Counted from the first letter of the stretch, positions 1 through 6,721 are shown. The stretch: 9,892 bases of DNA from an uncultured Aquincola sp. (GCA_937883885.1 CAKZXL010000131.1:1-9892); one strand, 5' to 3'. Translations and numbers: made by a program. Notes: a model not told the origin generated them from the sequence alone.

Positions 1-72
1 GCCGACTTCATCCGCAGCGAAATCGCCCGCACCGCCAAGATCGTGAAGGCGGCCAGGATCACGCTGGACTGA
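1..72 (+). CDS. C-terminal end of a Bug/TctC-family periplasmic solute receptor (5' end outside window)
   Basis: Frame 1 is open from the first base and ends at TGA (70-72), giving 23 residues that begin ADFIRSEIARTAKIVKAA and end ITLD. The pattern F-x-x-S-E-I-x-R-x-x-K-I-V-K-x-A-x-I is the usual last helix of tripartite tricarboxylate transporter receptors (TctC/Bug family), which bind small carboxylates in the periplasm. Only this tail is present, so signal peptide and ligand pocket cannot be examined. The stop lies five bases before the ATG of the amidohydrolase, so the two are probably cotranscribed and may be translationally coupled. The family call rests on a short tail and on context; the ligand is unknown. 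Confidence 0.6.
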   Translation, partial: ADFIRSEIARTAKIVKAARITLD

Positions 73-77
73 AGGCC

Positions 78-920
78 ATGGTCGGGACCACCACGGGCAT
101 CGTCGACTGCCACTTCCACGTCATCGCGCCGCTGGATCAGGCGCCGATGGCCGCGGGCCGCAGCTACACCCCCGCACCCGCGCCGGTGGCCGATTGGCGC
201 GCCACGCTGGCCCCGCTGGGGGTCACGCAGGGCGTGGTGGTGCAACCCAGCTTCTACGGCGCCGACAACCGGGTGCTGCTGGATGCGCTGGCGCAGGCGC
301 CGGGCACGTTGGTGGGCATCGCCGCGGTTGCCGCCGACGTGCCCGACGCTGAACTCGATCGCCTGGCTGCTGCGGGCGTTCGCGGCGTGCGCCTGGCCCA
401 CTTCGCACCGGGCGACCCACGCGCCATGGGTGGCTTCGTGAACTGGCCAGCGTTCGACGCTCTGGAGCCGCGCCTGGCCGAACGCGGGCTGCACCTGCAG
501 CTGTTCACCGACAGCCGCCTGCTGCCCGACCTGGCGCCGCGCCTGCGCCGCGCGCGTGTGCCCGTGGTCATCGACCACATGGGCCGCACGCCGGCCTCGC
601 TGGGCGTGGCCCATGAGGGCCTCCAGGCGCTGGCCGGCCTGATGCGCGACGCCAACGTCTGGGTCAAGCTGTCGGGCATCGCCAACGTGTCGGACGCAGG
701 CCCGCACTACGAAGACGTCCGGCCGATCCACGAAGCCCTGCTGAACGCGGCCCCCGACCGCCTGGTGTGGGGCTCGGATTGGCCGCACACCAAGCCCGCG
801 GGCGAACGGCCCGGCACCGCCACGCTGATGCAGCTGTTCCGGCAGTGGACGCCGCAGGACCTGTGGCATCGCATCGGGTGGGCCAACGCGGTGCAGCTGT
901 ACCGGCTGCCGGCGGGTTGA
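78..920 (+). CDS. Amidohydrolase, 2-pyrone-4,6-dicarboxylate lactonase-like (Amidohydro_2 family)
   Basis: A 280-residue TIM-barrel metal-dependent hydrolase of the amidohydrolase superfamily, in the branch that includes PDC lactonase (LigI) and related lactone or carboxylate hydrolases; probably cytoplasmic, as no signal peptide is seen. Visible motifs are the strand-1 His-x-His (DCHFH, H12 and H14), VRGVRL with R102 and R105, VVIDHMGR with H167, WVKLSG (195-200), and the C-terminal GSDWPHT whose D234 is the expected catalytic base. Length is normal for the family. The start is the ATG at 78; a GAAGG at 71-75 overlaps the upstream stop and sits only two bases away, which fits translational coupling. 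The Bug/TctC receptor directly upstream suggests uptake followed by hydrolysis of a small lactone or carboxylate. The family is secure; the substrate cannot be read from sequence. Confidence 0.88.
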   Translation: MVGTTTGIVDCHFHVIAPLDQAPMAAGRSYTPAPAPVADWRATLAPLGVTQGVVVQPSFYGADNRVLLDALAQAPGTLVGIAAVAADVPDAELDRLAAAGVRGVRLAHFAPGDPRAMGGFVNWPAFDALEPRLAERGLHLQLFTDSRLLPDLAPRLRRARVPVVIDHMGRTPASLGVAHEGLQALAGLMRDANVWVKLSGIANVSDAGPHYEDVRPIHEALLNAAPDRLVWGSDWPHTKPAGERPGTATLMQLFRQWTPQDLWHRIGWANAVQLYRLPAG

Positions 921-1019
921 GCCAGCTATCCGGCGAACCAGCCCCACGGACGCTTGCTGATCGCCACCGACACGATCCACCCTGCCGTGGCCAGTGCCGC
1001 CAGCCAGGCCGGGCCTGCC

Positions 1020-1745
1020 TCAGCAGCTGGCGCCCGAGGCCAGGGTCTGCAGCTCGTCGGGCTGCAGGATGCGGATCTCGCGCTGGTCCACCGCCACCAC
1101 GCCGTCCTTGCGCAGCTTGGCGAAGGTGCGGCTCACGGTCTCGATCGTCATGCCCAGGTAGTTGCCGATCTCTTCGCGGCTCATGCGCAGCAGCATGTCG
1201 GCCGGCGCAAAGCCGCGCGCCTGCAGACGCTTGGCCAGGCTCAGCAAAAAGGCCGCCAGCCGCTGCTCGGCGCGCATGCCGCCCAGCATCAGCATCACGC
1301 CCTGCTCGCGCACGATCTCGCGGCTCATCACCCGGTGCACGCGGCGCTGCAGCTCGGCCGATTGGCGCGAGGCGTCTTCCAGCTCGGCGAAGGGGATGAC
1401 GCAGATCTGCGAATCCTCCAGCGCGCTGGCGGTGGCGCTGTGTTCGCCGGTGCCGATGCCGTCCATGCCCAGCAGCTCGCCGGTGGTCTGGAAGCCGGTG
1501 ATCTGCTCACGGCCTTCGGGCGTGGTGATGCTGGTCTTGAAGAAGCCCGCCCGCACCGCGAACAAGGAGGTGAAGCGGTCGCCGGCGCTGAAGGCCGTGG
1601 CACCGCGCAGCACGCTGCGCCGCTCGCTGATGGCGTCGTCCAGCCGCGCCATGTCTTCGGCCGACAGGCCCACCGGCAGGCACAGCTCGCGCAGGTTGCA
1701 GTGCGAGCAGGCCACCTGCGCGCGTGAACTCGAGGCTGTGGACAT
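1020..1745 (-). CDS. fnr: FNR-type oxygen-sensing transcriptional regulator (Crp/Fnr family)
   Basis: A 241-residue regulator. The N-terminus has the FNR cluster cysteines in ACSHCNLRELC (C13, C16, C22), and the fourth ligand is C115 in SQICVIPF, so an oxygen-labile 4Fe-4S cluster is expected. A cNMP-binding-like beta-barrel covers about 30-125, a dimerisation helix about 130-160, and a winged HTH about 188-215. The recognition helix reads MTIETVSRTFAKLRKDG: E202, S205 and R206 correspond to the E-x-x-S-R of E. coli FNR that reads TTGAT-N4-ATCAA. The start is ATG (complement of 1743-1745), preceded by GGAG (complement of 1752-1755) six bases away. It is expected to switch microaerobic or anaerobic genes such as respiration, denitrification or, in phototrophic relatives, pigment genes. 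It lies 125 bp downstream of the acylase on the same strand, so it may have its own promoter. I saw no clear FNR box in that gap. Confidence 0.93.
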   Translation of the reverse strand: MSTASSSRAQVACSHCNLRELCLPVGLSAEDMARLDDAISERRSVLRGATAFSAGDRFTSLFAVRAGFFKTSITTPEGREQITGFQTTGELLGMDGIGTGEHSATASALEDSQICVIPFAELEDASRQSAELQRRVHRVMSREIVREQGVMLMLGGMRAEQRLAAFLLSLAKRLQARGFAPADMLLRMSREEIGNYLGMTIETVSRTFAKLRKDGVVAVDQREIRILQPDELQTLASGASC

Positions 1746-1853
1746 GGCTTGCTCCGGGACGACGACAACGACACCGAGCGTATCGCGCCCCGGCGCAGGC
1801 GCACCAGCGGGAATGCGCCGTGAATCCGGCTGTGTTGCCTGCCTGGGCCCGCC

Positions 1854-1887
1854 TTACTCGCGCGCCCGCGTTATTCGCGCACCCGCG
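1854..1887. repeat. 17-bp imperfect tandem duplication at the acylase 3' end
   Basis: Copy 1 (1854-1870, TTACTCGCGCGCCCGCG) and copy 2 (1871-1887, TTATTCGCGCACCCGCG) match at 15 of 17 positions and are adjacent. On the minus strand the unit encodes the end of the acylase plus its stop codon (TRVRE then TAA). The second copy lies just after the gene and, in another frame, would again end in RE and TAA. A local replication-slippage duplication is the simplest explanation. Confidence 0.8.
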
Positions 1888-4378
1888 TCACCACCAGCGC
1901 CGGGTCGGCGGCAATCTCCGCCTCGGTGAAAGGCATGCGCAGCCACTGCCCGGTGGCGTAGCGCCGGGTGTAGTCGGCGTAGTGGGGCGAAGCCGGATCG
2001 TCCGACAGCGAGAAGGTGAGGAAGGTGTGCGCCTGCACCCCGCCCGGCTGGAAGGCCACGATCTGCATGTAGCTGTTGCCGTTGGGGTCTTCGTCCATCG
2101 AATAGCCGCCCTGCTCGATGCGCTTTTCGGAGCAGGCGATGGTGAAGTAGCCATTGGCGCCGCAGCCGCCGTAAAGGCCGATGCGCTCGCCGTTGCGGGT
2201 GGCAAACAGCACCTGGCTGCGCGGCGCATCCACCGCAAAGCCGCTTTGCTGCACCCGGTACACCGCGGCCGCGAAGGCCTGGCGCAGCGCCGTGGGGTCG
2301 GTGGTGTTGAGGCCACGCGGCGTGTTCAGCGGATCGGCCGCGCTGAAGGGCACGGTGTAGAGCTGCGTGGCGGGCAGGCGCTGCGCGCGGCTCATGAACT
2401 CGTCCCACACATGCGTGCCGCGTGCATCGGTGGTGCCGCGGCCGTTCCAGGCGGCCAGCGTGCTGCAGGCCAGGGCCACGTCCACGTTCACCGCCGGGCT
2501 GATGGCCGTGCCCGTCAACGGGTCGGCCGACAGGGTGATGGGCGCGGCCGGGCTGCCGCTGCACACCGCCGTCAGCGCCGCGTCCTTGAACAGCTCGGCC
2601 GTCAACACCCGGCTGTCCAGCGTCATCTGCTGCAGCACCTCGGGCGTGGCCTTTTTGCCGGCATAACCGTCGGTGCCGGCCAGGCGGCGCTGCACCATCA
2701 GGTGGCCCAGGCGCGTGCGCAGCGACTGGGCCTGCGTGCCGGCGGGGCCGATGATGTCGGGGTAGCCCGTCAAGGGCTCGGCGGGGTTGGCCAGCCAGTA
2801 GCTGTCGTTCATGTTGGCCACGTAGTCGCGCCGCAGCAGCGAAGGCATGCGCGAAGCGCCGATGGCCCCGGGCTGGCGAGAGTCGGCGTCGGTCTGCCAT
2901 TCGCAGGCGGCGCGCGAGCCGTCGAAGAACGGCACCCGCGGCAACGCCGCCGCCACCGCCTGGCCGAAGGGCGTGGTGCAGCTGGCCACCTGCTGCGGCG
3001 ACACATTGGGCATGGCGCCGATGTCGGCATACCAGGCGCGTGCATCGCCACGGCCCACCGCCACGGTGTTGACCCACGGAATGGCCGCCTCTTCGCGCTG
3101 GATCTGCGCAAAGGCTTCCAGCGATTCGGCCTGCGACCAGCGCATCCAGTTGCGGAAGGTGCGATAGTTGCCCGCGTTGATGTCGCGCATCGCAAAGGCG
3201 GTGCTGCCGCTCCATGCCAGCGCCGGGTTGAGCGAGGCCAGGTTGACCAGCGGCCCGTACTCCGAGGTGTAGAGCGTGCGCGTGACGTCGCTCAGCGTGC
3301 CATCGGCCGCGCGGCTTTGCACGGTGATGCTGCGCGCCGCCATCGGCACCTTCACGCCGTCCTTCAGGTAGGCGGTGGGCTCACCGGGCGCCAGCGTGAG
3401 CTGGAAGAAACCAAAGCGCCGTGCGGTGCTGACGGTGTGGCTCCAGGCCACGTTGTCGTTGAAGCCGATCAGCACCAGCGGCACGCCCAGGAACGAGGCA
3501 CCACTGACGTTGACCTTGCCCGGGATGGTGAGCTGCGCCTGGTAGAAGCGGTCGGGCCCGCGCCAGTACCAGTGCGGGTTGCCCAGCAGCAGCGGCACGT
3601 CGCTGGCATCGGCGCCGAAGCCGAACATGTTGCTGCCCACGCCTTCTTCGCCGCCCACCTGCAGCGGCAGCTGGGCGAAGGCGCTGGCGATGTCCTGCCG
3701 CTGCCGGCGGCTGAGCGCGGCCACCTTGGCCGGTGCCGCGCCGGGCGTGGCCGCCGCGGGCGCGATGGCGTTGGCGATCTGCGGCACGAAGTTGCTGTAG
3801 CCGCCCGCGAAGTTGGTGGCATACAGCCGGCGGTAGAGGTCGTCGGTGGTGGCCGGCTGCAGCCAGCCGGCGCTGGCGCAGGCCGCATGACCGCTGGCCT
3901 TGCCGGCCTTGAGGTCGGCCACCTGGCGGTTGTAGCCGGCCACGAAGCCTTCGATCAGCTCGCTCACGTCGCCGGGTTGCGCGGCGCGAAAGGCGGCCAC
4001 GGCGTCGGCCGACAGCACATGGCGGTGGAAGAAGTCGGCATCCAGGTTGCGCGGCCGGCCGGCGGTGCCGCTGCTGCTCAGCAGCGCATCGGGGCCGAAC
4101 CAGCGTGAGCGTTCACCGCGGTAGGTGACGAAGCTTTCGGCGATGGTGCACAGGTTGTCCTGCGCCTGCGCCAGCCCGAAGCCGTAGCCCAGGCTGCCCC
4201 AGTTGTCCGCCTTGATGTGCGGCACGCCCATGGTGGTGCGCCGGATCTCGGCGCTGTACCTGGCGTTGTCGCCGTCGCTGCCGCCGAAGCAGCCGGCCAG
4301 CAGGCCGATGGCCGTGACCAGCAACAGGCCCCGGCCCGCCTGCGAACGATGCAACGCCACGAACTTCTCTTGCGTCAT
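1871..4378 (-). CDS. Penicillin-acylase/AHL-acylase family Ntn-hydrolase, predicted lipoprotein
   Basis: An 835-residue precursor of the penicillin amidase / PvdQ / aculeacin-acylase superfamily, which hydrolyses amide bonds of acyl-homoserine lactones, beta-lactams or lipopeptides. The N-terminus has a positive start, a hydrophobic run and a lipobox LLAGC with Cys30; +2 is Phe, not Asp, so outer-membrane anchoring is likely. Autocatalytic cleavage is expected before S249 in GVGSNMFGF, giving an alpha chain (about 31-248 including linker) and a 587-residue beta chain. S249 is the N-terminal nucleophile. H269 in GNPHW matches the conserved beta-chain NPH, V316 in WSHTV matches the oxyanion region, and N522-N524 in NMNDSYWL and R554/R556 match the conserved Asn and Arg. 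The start chosen is ATG at 4378 because the lipoprotein signal begins there and GAAGGG stands seven bases upstream; the open frame continues back to 4630 but would overlap the divergent regulator. The substrate is unresolved; quorum quenching is possible but not shown. Confidence 0.9.
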   Translation of the reverse strand: MTQEKFVALHRSQAGRGLLLVTAIGLLAGCFGGSDGDNARYSAEIRRTTMGVPHIKADNWGSLGYGFGLAQAQDNLCTIAESFVTYRGERSRWFGPDALLSSSGTAGRPRNLDADFFHRHVLSADAVAAFRAAQPGDVSELIEGFVAGYNRQVADLKAGKASGHAACASAGWLQPATTDDLYRRLYATNFAGGYSNFVPQIANAIAPAAATPGAAPAKVAALSRRQRQDIASAFAQLPLQVGGEEGVGSNMFGFGADASDVPLLLGNPHWYWRGPDRFYQAQLTIPGKVNVSGASFLGVPLVLIGFNDNVAWSHTVSTARRFGFFQLTLAPGEPTAYLKDGVKVPMAARSITVQSRAADGTLSDVTRTLYTSEYGPLVNLASLNPALAWSGSTAFAMRDINAGNYRTFRNWMRWSQAESLEAFAQIQREEAAIPWVNTVAVGRGDARAWYADIGAMPNVSPQQVASCTTPFGQAVAAALPRVPFFDGSRAACEWQTDADSRQPGAIGASRMPSLLRRDYVANMNDSYWLANPAEPLTGYPDIIGPAGTQAQSLRTRLGHLMVQRRLAGTDGYAGKKATPEVLQQMTLDSRVLTAELFKDAALTAVCSGSPAAPITLSADPLTGTAISPAVNVDVALACSTLAAWNGRGTTDARGTHVWDEFMSRAQRLPATQLYTVPFSAADPLNTPRGLNTTDPTALRQAFAAAVYRVQQSGFAVDAPRSQVLFATRNGERIGLYGGCGANGYFTIACSEKRIEQGGYSMDEDPNGNSYMQIVAFQPGGVQAHTFLTFSLSDDPASPHYADYTRRYATGQWLRMPFTEAEIAADPALVVTRVRE

Positions 4379-4490
4379 CTGCGACCCTTCGCACCGGCGG
4401 GGGCCGGTGGCGCAGGCCATGCTAAGCAAAAGCAAGCGCCTGCGATCTTGGTAGTGACGCGGGGGTGCCGCCCGGGCCGTGCAGCCGCGA

Positions 4491-4496
4491 TAGAGT
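4491..4496 (+). promoter_or_regulatory. Possible -10 element (TAGAGT) for a leaderless transcript of the Crp/Fnr-like gene
   Basis: TAGAGT matches four of six TATAAT positions and ends six bases before the ATG at 4503, so initiation would fall at or next to the start codon. No Shine-Dalgarno sequence is convincing between them. No TTGACA-like box is present 16-18 bases upstream, so an activator would be needed or the call is wrong. Confidence 0.35.
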
Positions 4497-4502
4497 GGCC
4501 GC

Positions 4503-5108
4503 ATGACCTGGTTGGAGCAACAACTGCGGCAGCTGCTGCCGCGCGCCCCTGAGCGCCTGCTGCAGCAGTTGGCCCGGCGGGCCCGGGCCCACACCCTGGA
4601 CAAGTCGCAGGTGCTGCTGCCTGCCGGCACACGCTGGCAGCACCTGTGGTGGGTGGAGCAGGGGGCGCTGCGGCTGTACTACATCGACCGCCAGGGGGCC
4701 GAGGCCAACAAGAACTTCATGTTCGAGGGCCAGTGCCTGTGGCCGGTGACGCCGCGGCTGCGCGATGAGCCGGTGGACTTCTTCGTTGCGGCGCTGGAGC
4801 CCACGCGGGTGCAGGCCTTGCCCATGGCCGATGTGCAGGACCTGCTGGCCGACCAGCCCGACTGGGCGGCGCTGCAGCTGCGCGCGCTGCAACAGCTGCT
4901 CGATGAAAAGCTGTGGCGCGAGCATCTGTTCCTGCAGTGCACACCGGCCCAACGTTACCTGGCCTTGCGCGCGGCACGCCCTGCATGGTACGAGCGGCTG
5001 CCGCTGCGTCAGCAGGCGGCCTGGCTGGGCATCACCGACGTGTCCTTGTCGCGCCTGCGCAGCCGCCTGGGCCTGCGTGAGGCCGCAGCCCTGCCGGCCG
5101 ACACTTAA
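4503..5108 (+). CDS. Crp/Fnr-superfamily transcriptional regulator without FNR cysteines
   Basis: A 201-residue DNA-binding regulator. Residues about 20-110 form the cNMP-binding-like barrel (LLPAGTRWQHLWWVEQGALRLYY, then FMFEGQCLW). The phosphate-binding cassette of cAMP-binding CRP (GE...RSA) is not recognisable, and the FNR cysteine cluster is absent, so the signal is unknown. A helix about 120-145 should dimerise. The HTH is about 166-190 (LPLRQQAAWLGITDVSLSRLRSRL), the LSRxR-type recognition helix found in small Crp-like regulators rather than the E-x-x-S-R of FNR. The ATG at 4503 is chosen because the protein begins there with a normal amphipathic helix; there is no strong ribosome site. 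It is divergent from the acylase (124 bp between starts) and 44 bp upstream of the DUF1772-like gene, so both are plausible targets. The palindrome at 5104-5119 covers its own stop codon. Confidence 0.87.
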   Translation: MTWLEQQLRQLLPRAPERLLQQLARRARAHTLDKSQVLLPAGTRWQHLWWVEQGALRLYYIDRQGAEANKNFMFEGQCLWPVTPRLRDEPVDFFVAALEPTRVQALPMADVQDLLADQPDWAALQLRALQQLLDEKLWREHLFLQCTPAQRYLALRAARPAWYERLPLRQQAAWLGITDVSLSRLRSRLGLREAAALPADT

Positions 5109-5119
5109 CCGCTGTTAAG
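5104..5119. promoter_or_regulatory. Perfect 16-bp palindrome CTTAAC-N4-GTTAAG, candidate Crp/Fnr-type operator
   Basis: Six-base arms separated by four bases give the same geometry as FNR-class sites (TTGAT-N4-ATCAA), with a different half-site. It stands out as AT-rich in GC-rich surroundings and overlaps the TAA of the Crp/Fnr-like regulator gene. Its centre (5111.5) is 41.5 bases before the ATG at 5153, the class II activator distance if transcription starts at that ATG. No T-run follows, so a terminator is unlikely. Binding by the adjacent regulator is an inference. Confidence 0.5.
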
Positions 5120-5140
5120 GCCTTGCAGCCTGCGTCCGGC

Positions 5141-5146
5141 CACAGT
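5141..5146 (+). promoter_or_regulatory. Weak -10-like element (CACAGT) before the DUF1772-like gene
   Basis: CACAGT matches three of six TATAAT positions and lies six bases before ATG 5153, the same spacing as at the Crp/Fnr-like gene. It is weak alone. It is listed because the palindrome at 5104-5119 would then be centred at -41.5 from a start site on the ATG. Confidence 0.22.
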
Positions 5147-5152
5147 GCCGGC

Positions 5153-5692
5153 ATGCACACCTCCGATCCGCGCCTGGTCCGCCTGTCTCTTGCCTGCCAG
5201 GTGATGGCCGTCTTCAGCCTGGGCTGGATGGCCGGCTTCTTCGCCACCTACAGCGGCAACGTGAGCCCGGCCCTGGCAGGACTGGACGGCGCCACTTATG
5301 CGGTGGTGCAGTCGACGCTCAACCGCCATGTGCGGCATGCCGCCTTCTTCGCCAGCTTCTTCCTGCCGCCGCTGTGGTGCGCGCTGGCGCTGCTGGCCGG
5401 CTGGCGGGGGCGCGGCGCATGGGGCGGGTGCCTGCTGGCGGCGGCGCTGCTGTATGCGCTGGGCATCGTGCTGTTCACGCGGCAGGTCAACCTGCCGCTC
5501 AACGCCTACACCGAATCGTGGTCGCCGCAGCAGCTGCCGGCCGACTGGGCGCTGGTGCGTGCACGCTGGAACCTGGCCAACCATGCGCGCACGGCGGTCA
5601 GTGCGCTGGCCTTCCTGCTGGCCATCGTCTCGCTGGCCTGCCGCCGGGCGGGGGGGCGGGGTCAGTCCCGCCGGGCCGCCCCAAGGGACTGA
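5153..5692 (+). CDS. DUF1772-like (anthrone oxygenase-type) four-helix membrane protein
   Basis: A 179-residue inner-membrane protein with four hydrophobic segments at about 12-33, 63-84, 91-109 and 147-164. Between helices 3 and 4 it has QVNLPLN (111-117) and, after a W-rich stretch, WALVRARWNLANHARTA (132-148). The order N-x-P-L-N, W, R-W-N, R is the hallmark of DUF1772 proteins, named for fungal anthrone oxygenases; bacterial members have no firmly assigned role. ATG 5153 is preferred over an in-frame TTG at 5123, because the longer form would put the palindrome almost at the start codon and adds a short polar leader. The last about 15 residues are basic and low-complexity (RRAGGRGQSRRAAPRD) and are encoded by the inverted-repeat element, so the ancestral C-terminus was probably shorter. 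Position 44 bp after the regulator suggests co-regulation. Confidence 0.78.
   Translation: MHTSDPRLVRLSLACQVMAVFSLGWMAGFFATYSGNVSPALAGLDGATYAVVQSTLNRHVRHAAFFASFFLPPLWCALALLAGWRGRGAWGGCLLAAALLYALGIVLFTRQVNLPLNAYTESWSPQQLPADWALVRARWNLANHARTAVSALAFLLAIVSLACRRAGGRGQSRRAAPRD
5662..5692. terminator. Inverted repeat between convergent genes, possible bidirectional terminator
   Basis: TCAGTCCC (5662-5669) pairs perfectly with GGGACTGA (5685-5692), and a nested GGGC-C-GCCC lies in the loop. The right arm contains the stop codon of the DUF1772-like gene. A long T-run is missing, so intrinsic termination is plausible but not certain; it could equally be one arm of a REP-like element. Confidence 0.5.
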
Positions 5693-5733
5693 AGCCCCCG
5701 TGGGGGGTAGCGAGCGCAGCGAGCTTGGGGGCT
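5693..5733. repeat. REP-like GC-rich intergenic element between convergent genes
   Basis: AGCCCCC (5693-5699) is mirrored by GGGGGCT (5727-5733), with a small CCCCC-GT-GGGGG hairpin (5695-5706) and a direct repeat AGCGAGC-GC-AGCGAGC between them. This composition resembles repeated intergenic elements that I associate with Burkholderiales genomes, often found just after stop codons. It ends five bases before the stop of the minus-strand receptor gene. Copy number cannot be judged from one window. Confidence 0.6.
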
Positions 5734-5737
5734 AGTT

Positions 5738-6721
5738 TCAATCTGAGGTGATGCCACGGGCCTTGACGATGCCGCGGAAGAGGCGCGCTTCGGCCTGCAC
5801 CGTGGCCTTGTAGGCGGCAGGGGTCAGCGGCACCGCATCGGCGCCCAGCTCGGCAAAGCGGCGCTGCGTTTCGGGCAGGGCAAGGGCCTTGTTGAGTTCG
5901 CGATTGAACAGATCCACCGCCGCCGCCGGCAGGCCGGCCGGCGCATAGACGCCGAAGCGGGTGTCGGCCACCACGTCGGCATAGCCCAGTTCCTCGAAGG
6001 TGGGAATGGACGGTGCGCTGTTGCTGCGCTGGCGGCTGGCCACCGCCAGCACCTTGAGCTTGCCGGCCTTCATCGATGGCAGCACCGTGCCCGGGGCAAA
6101 CGCAAAGTCCACCTGCCCGGCCATCACGTCCTGGATGGCGGGCGCCGCGCCGCGGTAGGGCACATGCGCGGCGGTGATGCCGGCCGCCTGCTTGAACAAC
6201 TCGCCGGCCAGGTGCGGCGTGGTGCCCACGCCAGCCGAGCCGTAGCTCAGCGTGTCGGGGTGGGCCTTGGCATGAGCCACCAGCTCCTTGAGCGTGTTCA
6301 CCGGCAGGCCGGGCCGCGCGATCAGGAACAGCAGCGAATTGGCCAGCTGGCCCACCGGCTGCAGGTCCTTGTCGAAGTCCACCGGCATGCGGCTGAACAT
6401 GGCGGGGTTGACCGACTCGGTGGTGGAGGTGGTCACCAGCAGGCTGTGGCCGTCCTTGCCATTGGCCACCACCTCGCTGGCGGCCAGGTTGCCGGCGGCG
6501 CCGGCGCGGTTGTCCACGATCAGCGTCTGGCCCAGCGCCGCGGCCAGCGTGGGCTGTACCACGCGGCACATCACGTCGGCCAGCCCGCCCGGCGGAAAGG
6601 CCACCACCAGCCGCAGCGGCTTGTTCGGCCAGGCCGACGTCTGCGCCCAGGCGGGCAGGGTGGTGGCCAGACCGGCCAGCAGCAGCTGGCGGCGCGACAG
6701 GGCAGGCAGGGCGGGGCGCAT
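5738..6721 (-). CDS. Bug/TctC-family tripartite tricarboxylate transporter receptor
   Basis: A 327-residue periplasmic solute-binding protein. The N-terminus MRPALPALSRRQLLLAGLATTLPAWAQ is a signal peptide with a probable cleavage after AWA (residue 26). The SRRQLLL run at 9-15 resembles a twin-arginine signal, so Tat export is possible. Family motifs are WPNKPLRLVVAFPPGGLADV (31-50), IVDNRAGAAGNLA (68-80), YGSAGVGTTPHLAGELF (160-176), VPYRGAAPAIQDVMAGQVDFAF (187-208) and the C-terminal helical region. Length is normal. The start at 6721 is chosen over the ATG at 6727: GAGG (complement of 6728-6731) abuts the earlier ATG but lies six bases before the later one. No TctA or TctB membrane gene is nearby, which is usual for orphan Bug receptors of Burkholderiales. 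It ends convergently with the DUF1772-like gene 45 bp away. The ligand, probably a carboxylate, is unknown. Confidence 0.92.
   Translation of the reverse strand: MRPALPALSRRQLLLAGLATTLPAWAQTSAWPNKPLRLVVAFPPGGLADVMCRVVQPTLAAALGQTLIVDNRAGAAGNLAASEVVANGKDGHSLLVTTSTTESVNPAMFSRMPVDFDKDLQPVGQLANSLLFLIARPGLPVNTLKELVAHAKAHPDTLSYGSAGVGTTPHLAGELFKQAAGITAAHVPYRGAAPAIQDVMAGQVDFAFAPGTVLPSMKAGKLKVLAVASRQRSNSAPSIPTFEELGYADVVADTRFGVYAPAGLPAAAVDLFNRELNKALALPETQRRFAELGADAVPLTPAAYKATVQAEARLFRGIVKARGITSD

Noticed and set aside
1005..1017. CAGGCC-G-GGCCTG palindrome just past the fnr stop
   Set aside because: No T-run and only 13 bases of G and C; too weak to call a terminator.
1764..1777. GAC-rich short triplet run upstream of fnr
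   Set aside because: Too short and imperfect to be a meaningful microsatellite.
1854..3215. Second minus-strand frame of 453 codons inside the acylase, ending in RARE and TAA
   Set aside because: Low-complexity Arg/Ala/His-rich translation with no family; its similar ending to the acylase is explained by the 17-bp duplication.
1724..4108. A 794-codon open frame on the plus strand, opposite the acylase
   Set aside because: It mirrors the minus-strand codon bias of a GC-rich gene, is full of H, R, A and G residues with no recognisable domain, and overlaps both a proven acylase frame and the start of fnr.
4411..4444. Seven-base inverted repeat CGCAGGC / GCCTGCG with a 20-base loop in the divergent intergenic region
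   Set aside because: Short GC-only arms with a long loop are expected by chance at this base composition; no terminator or known operator pattern.
4379..4630. Upstream extension of the acylase frame to an ATG at 4630
   Set aside because: It would overlap the divergent regulator and bury the lipoprotein signal 84 residues inside the protein; the ATG at 4378 has a ribosome site and a signal peptide.
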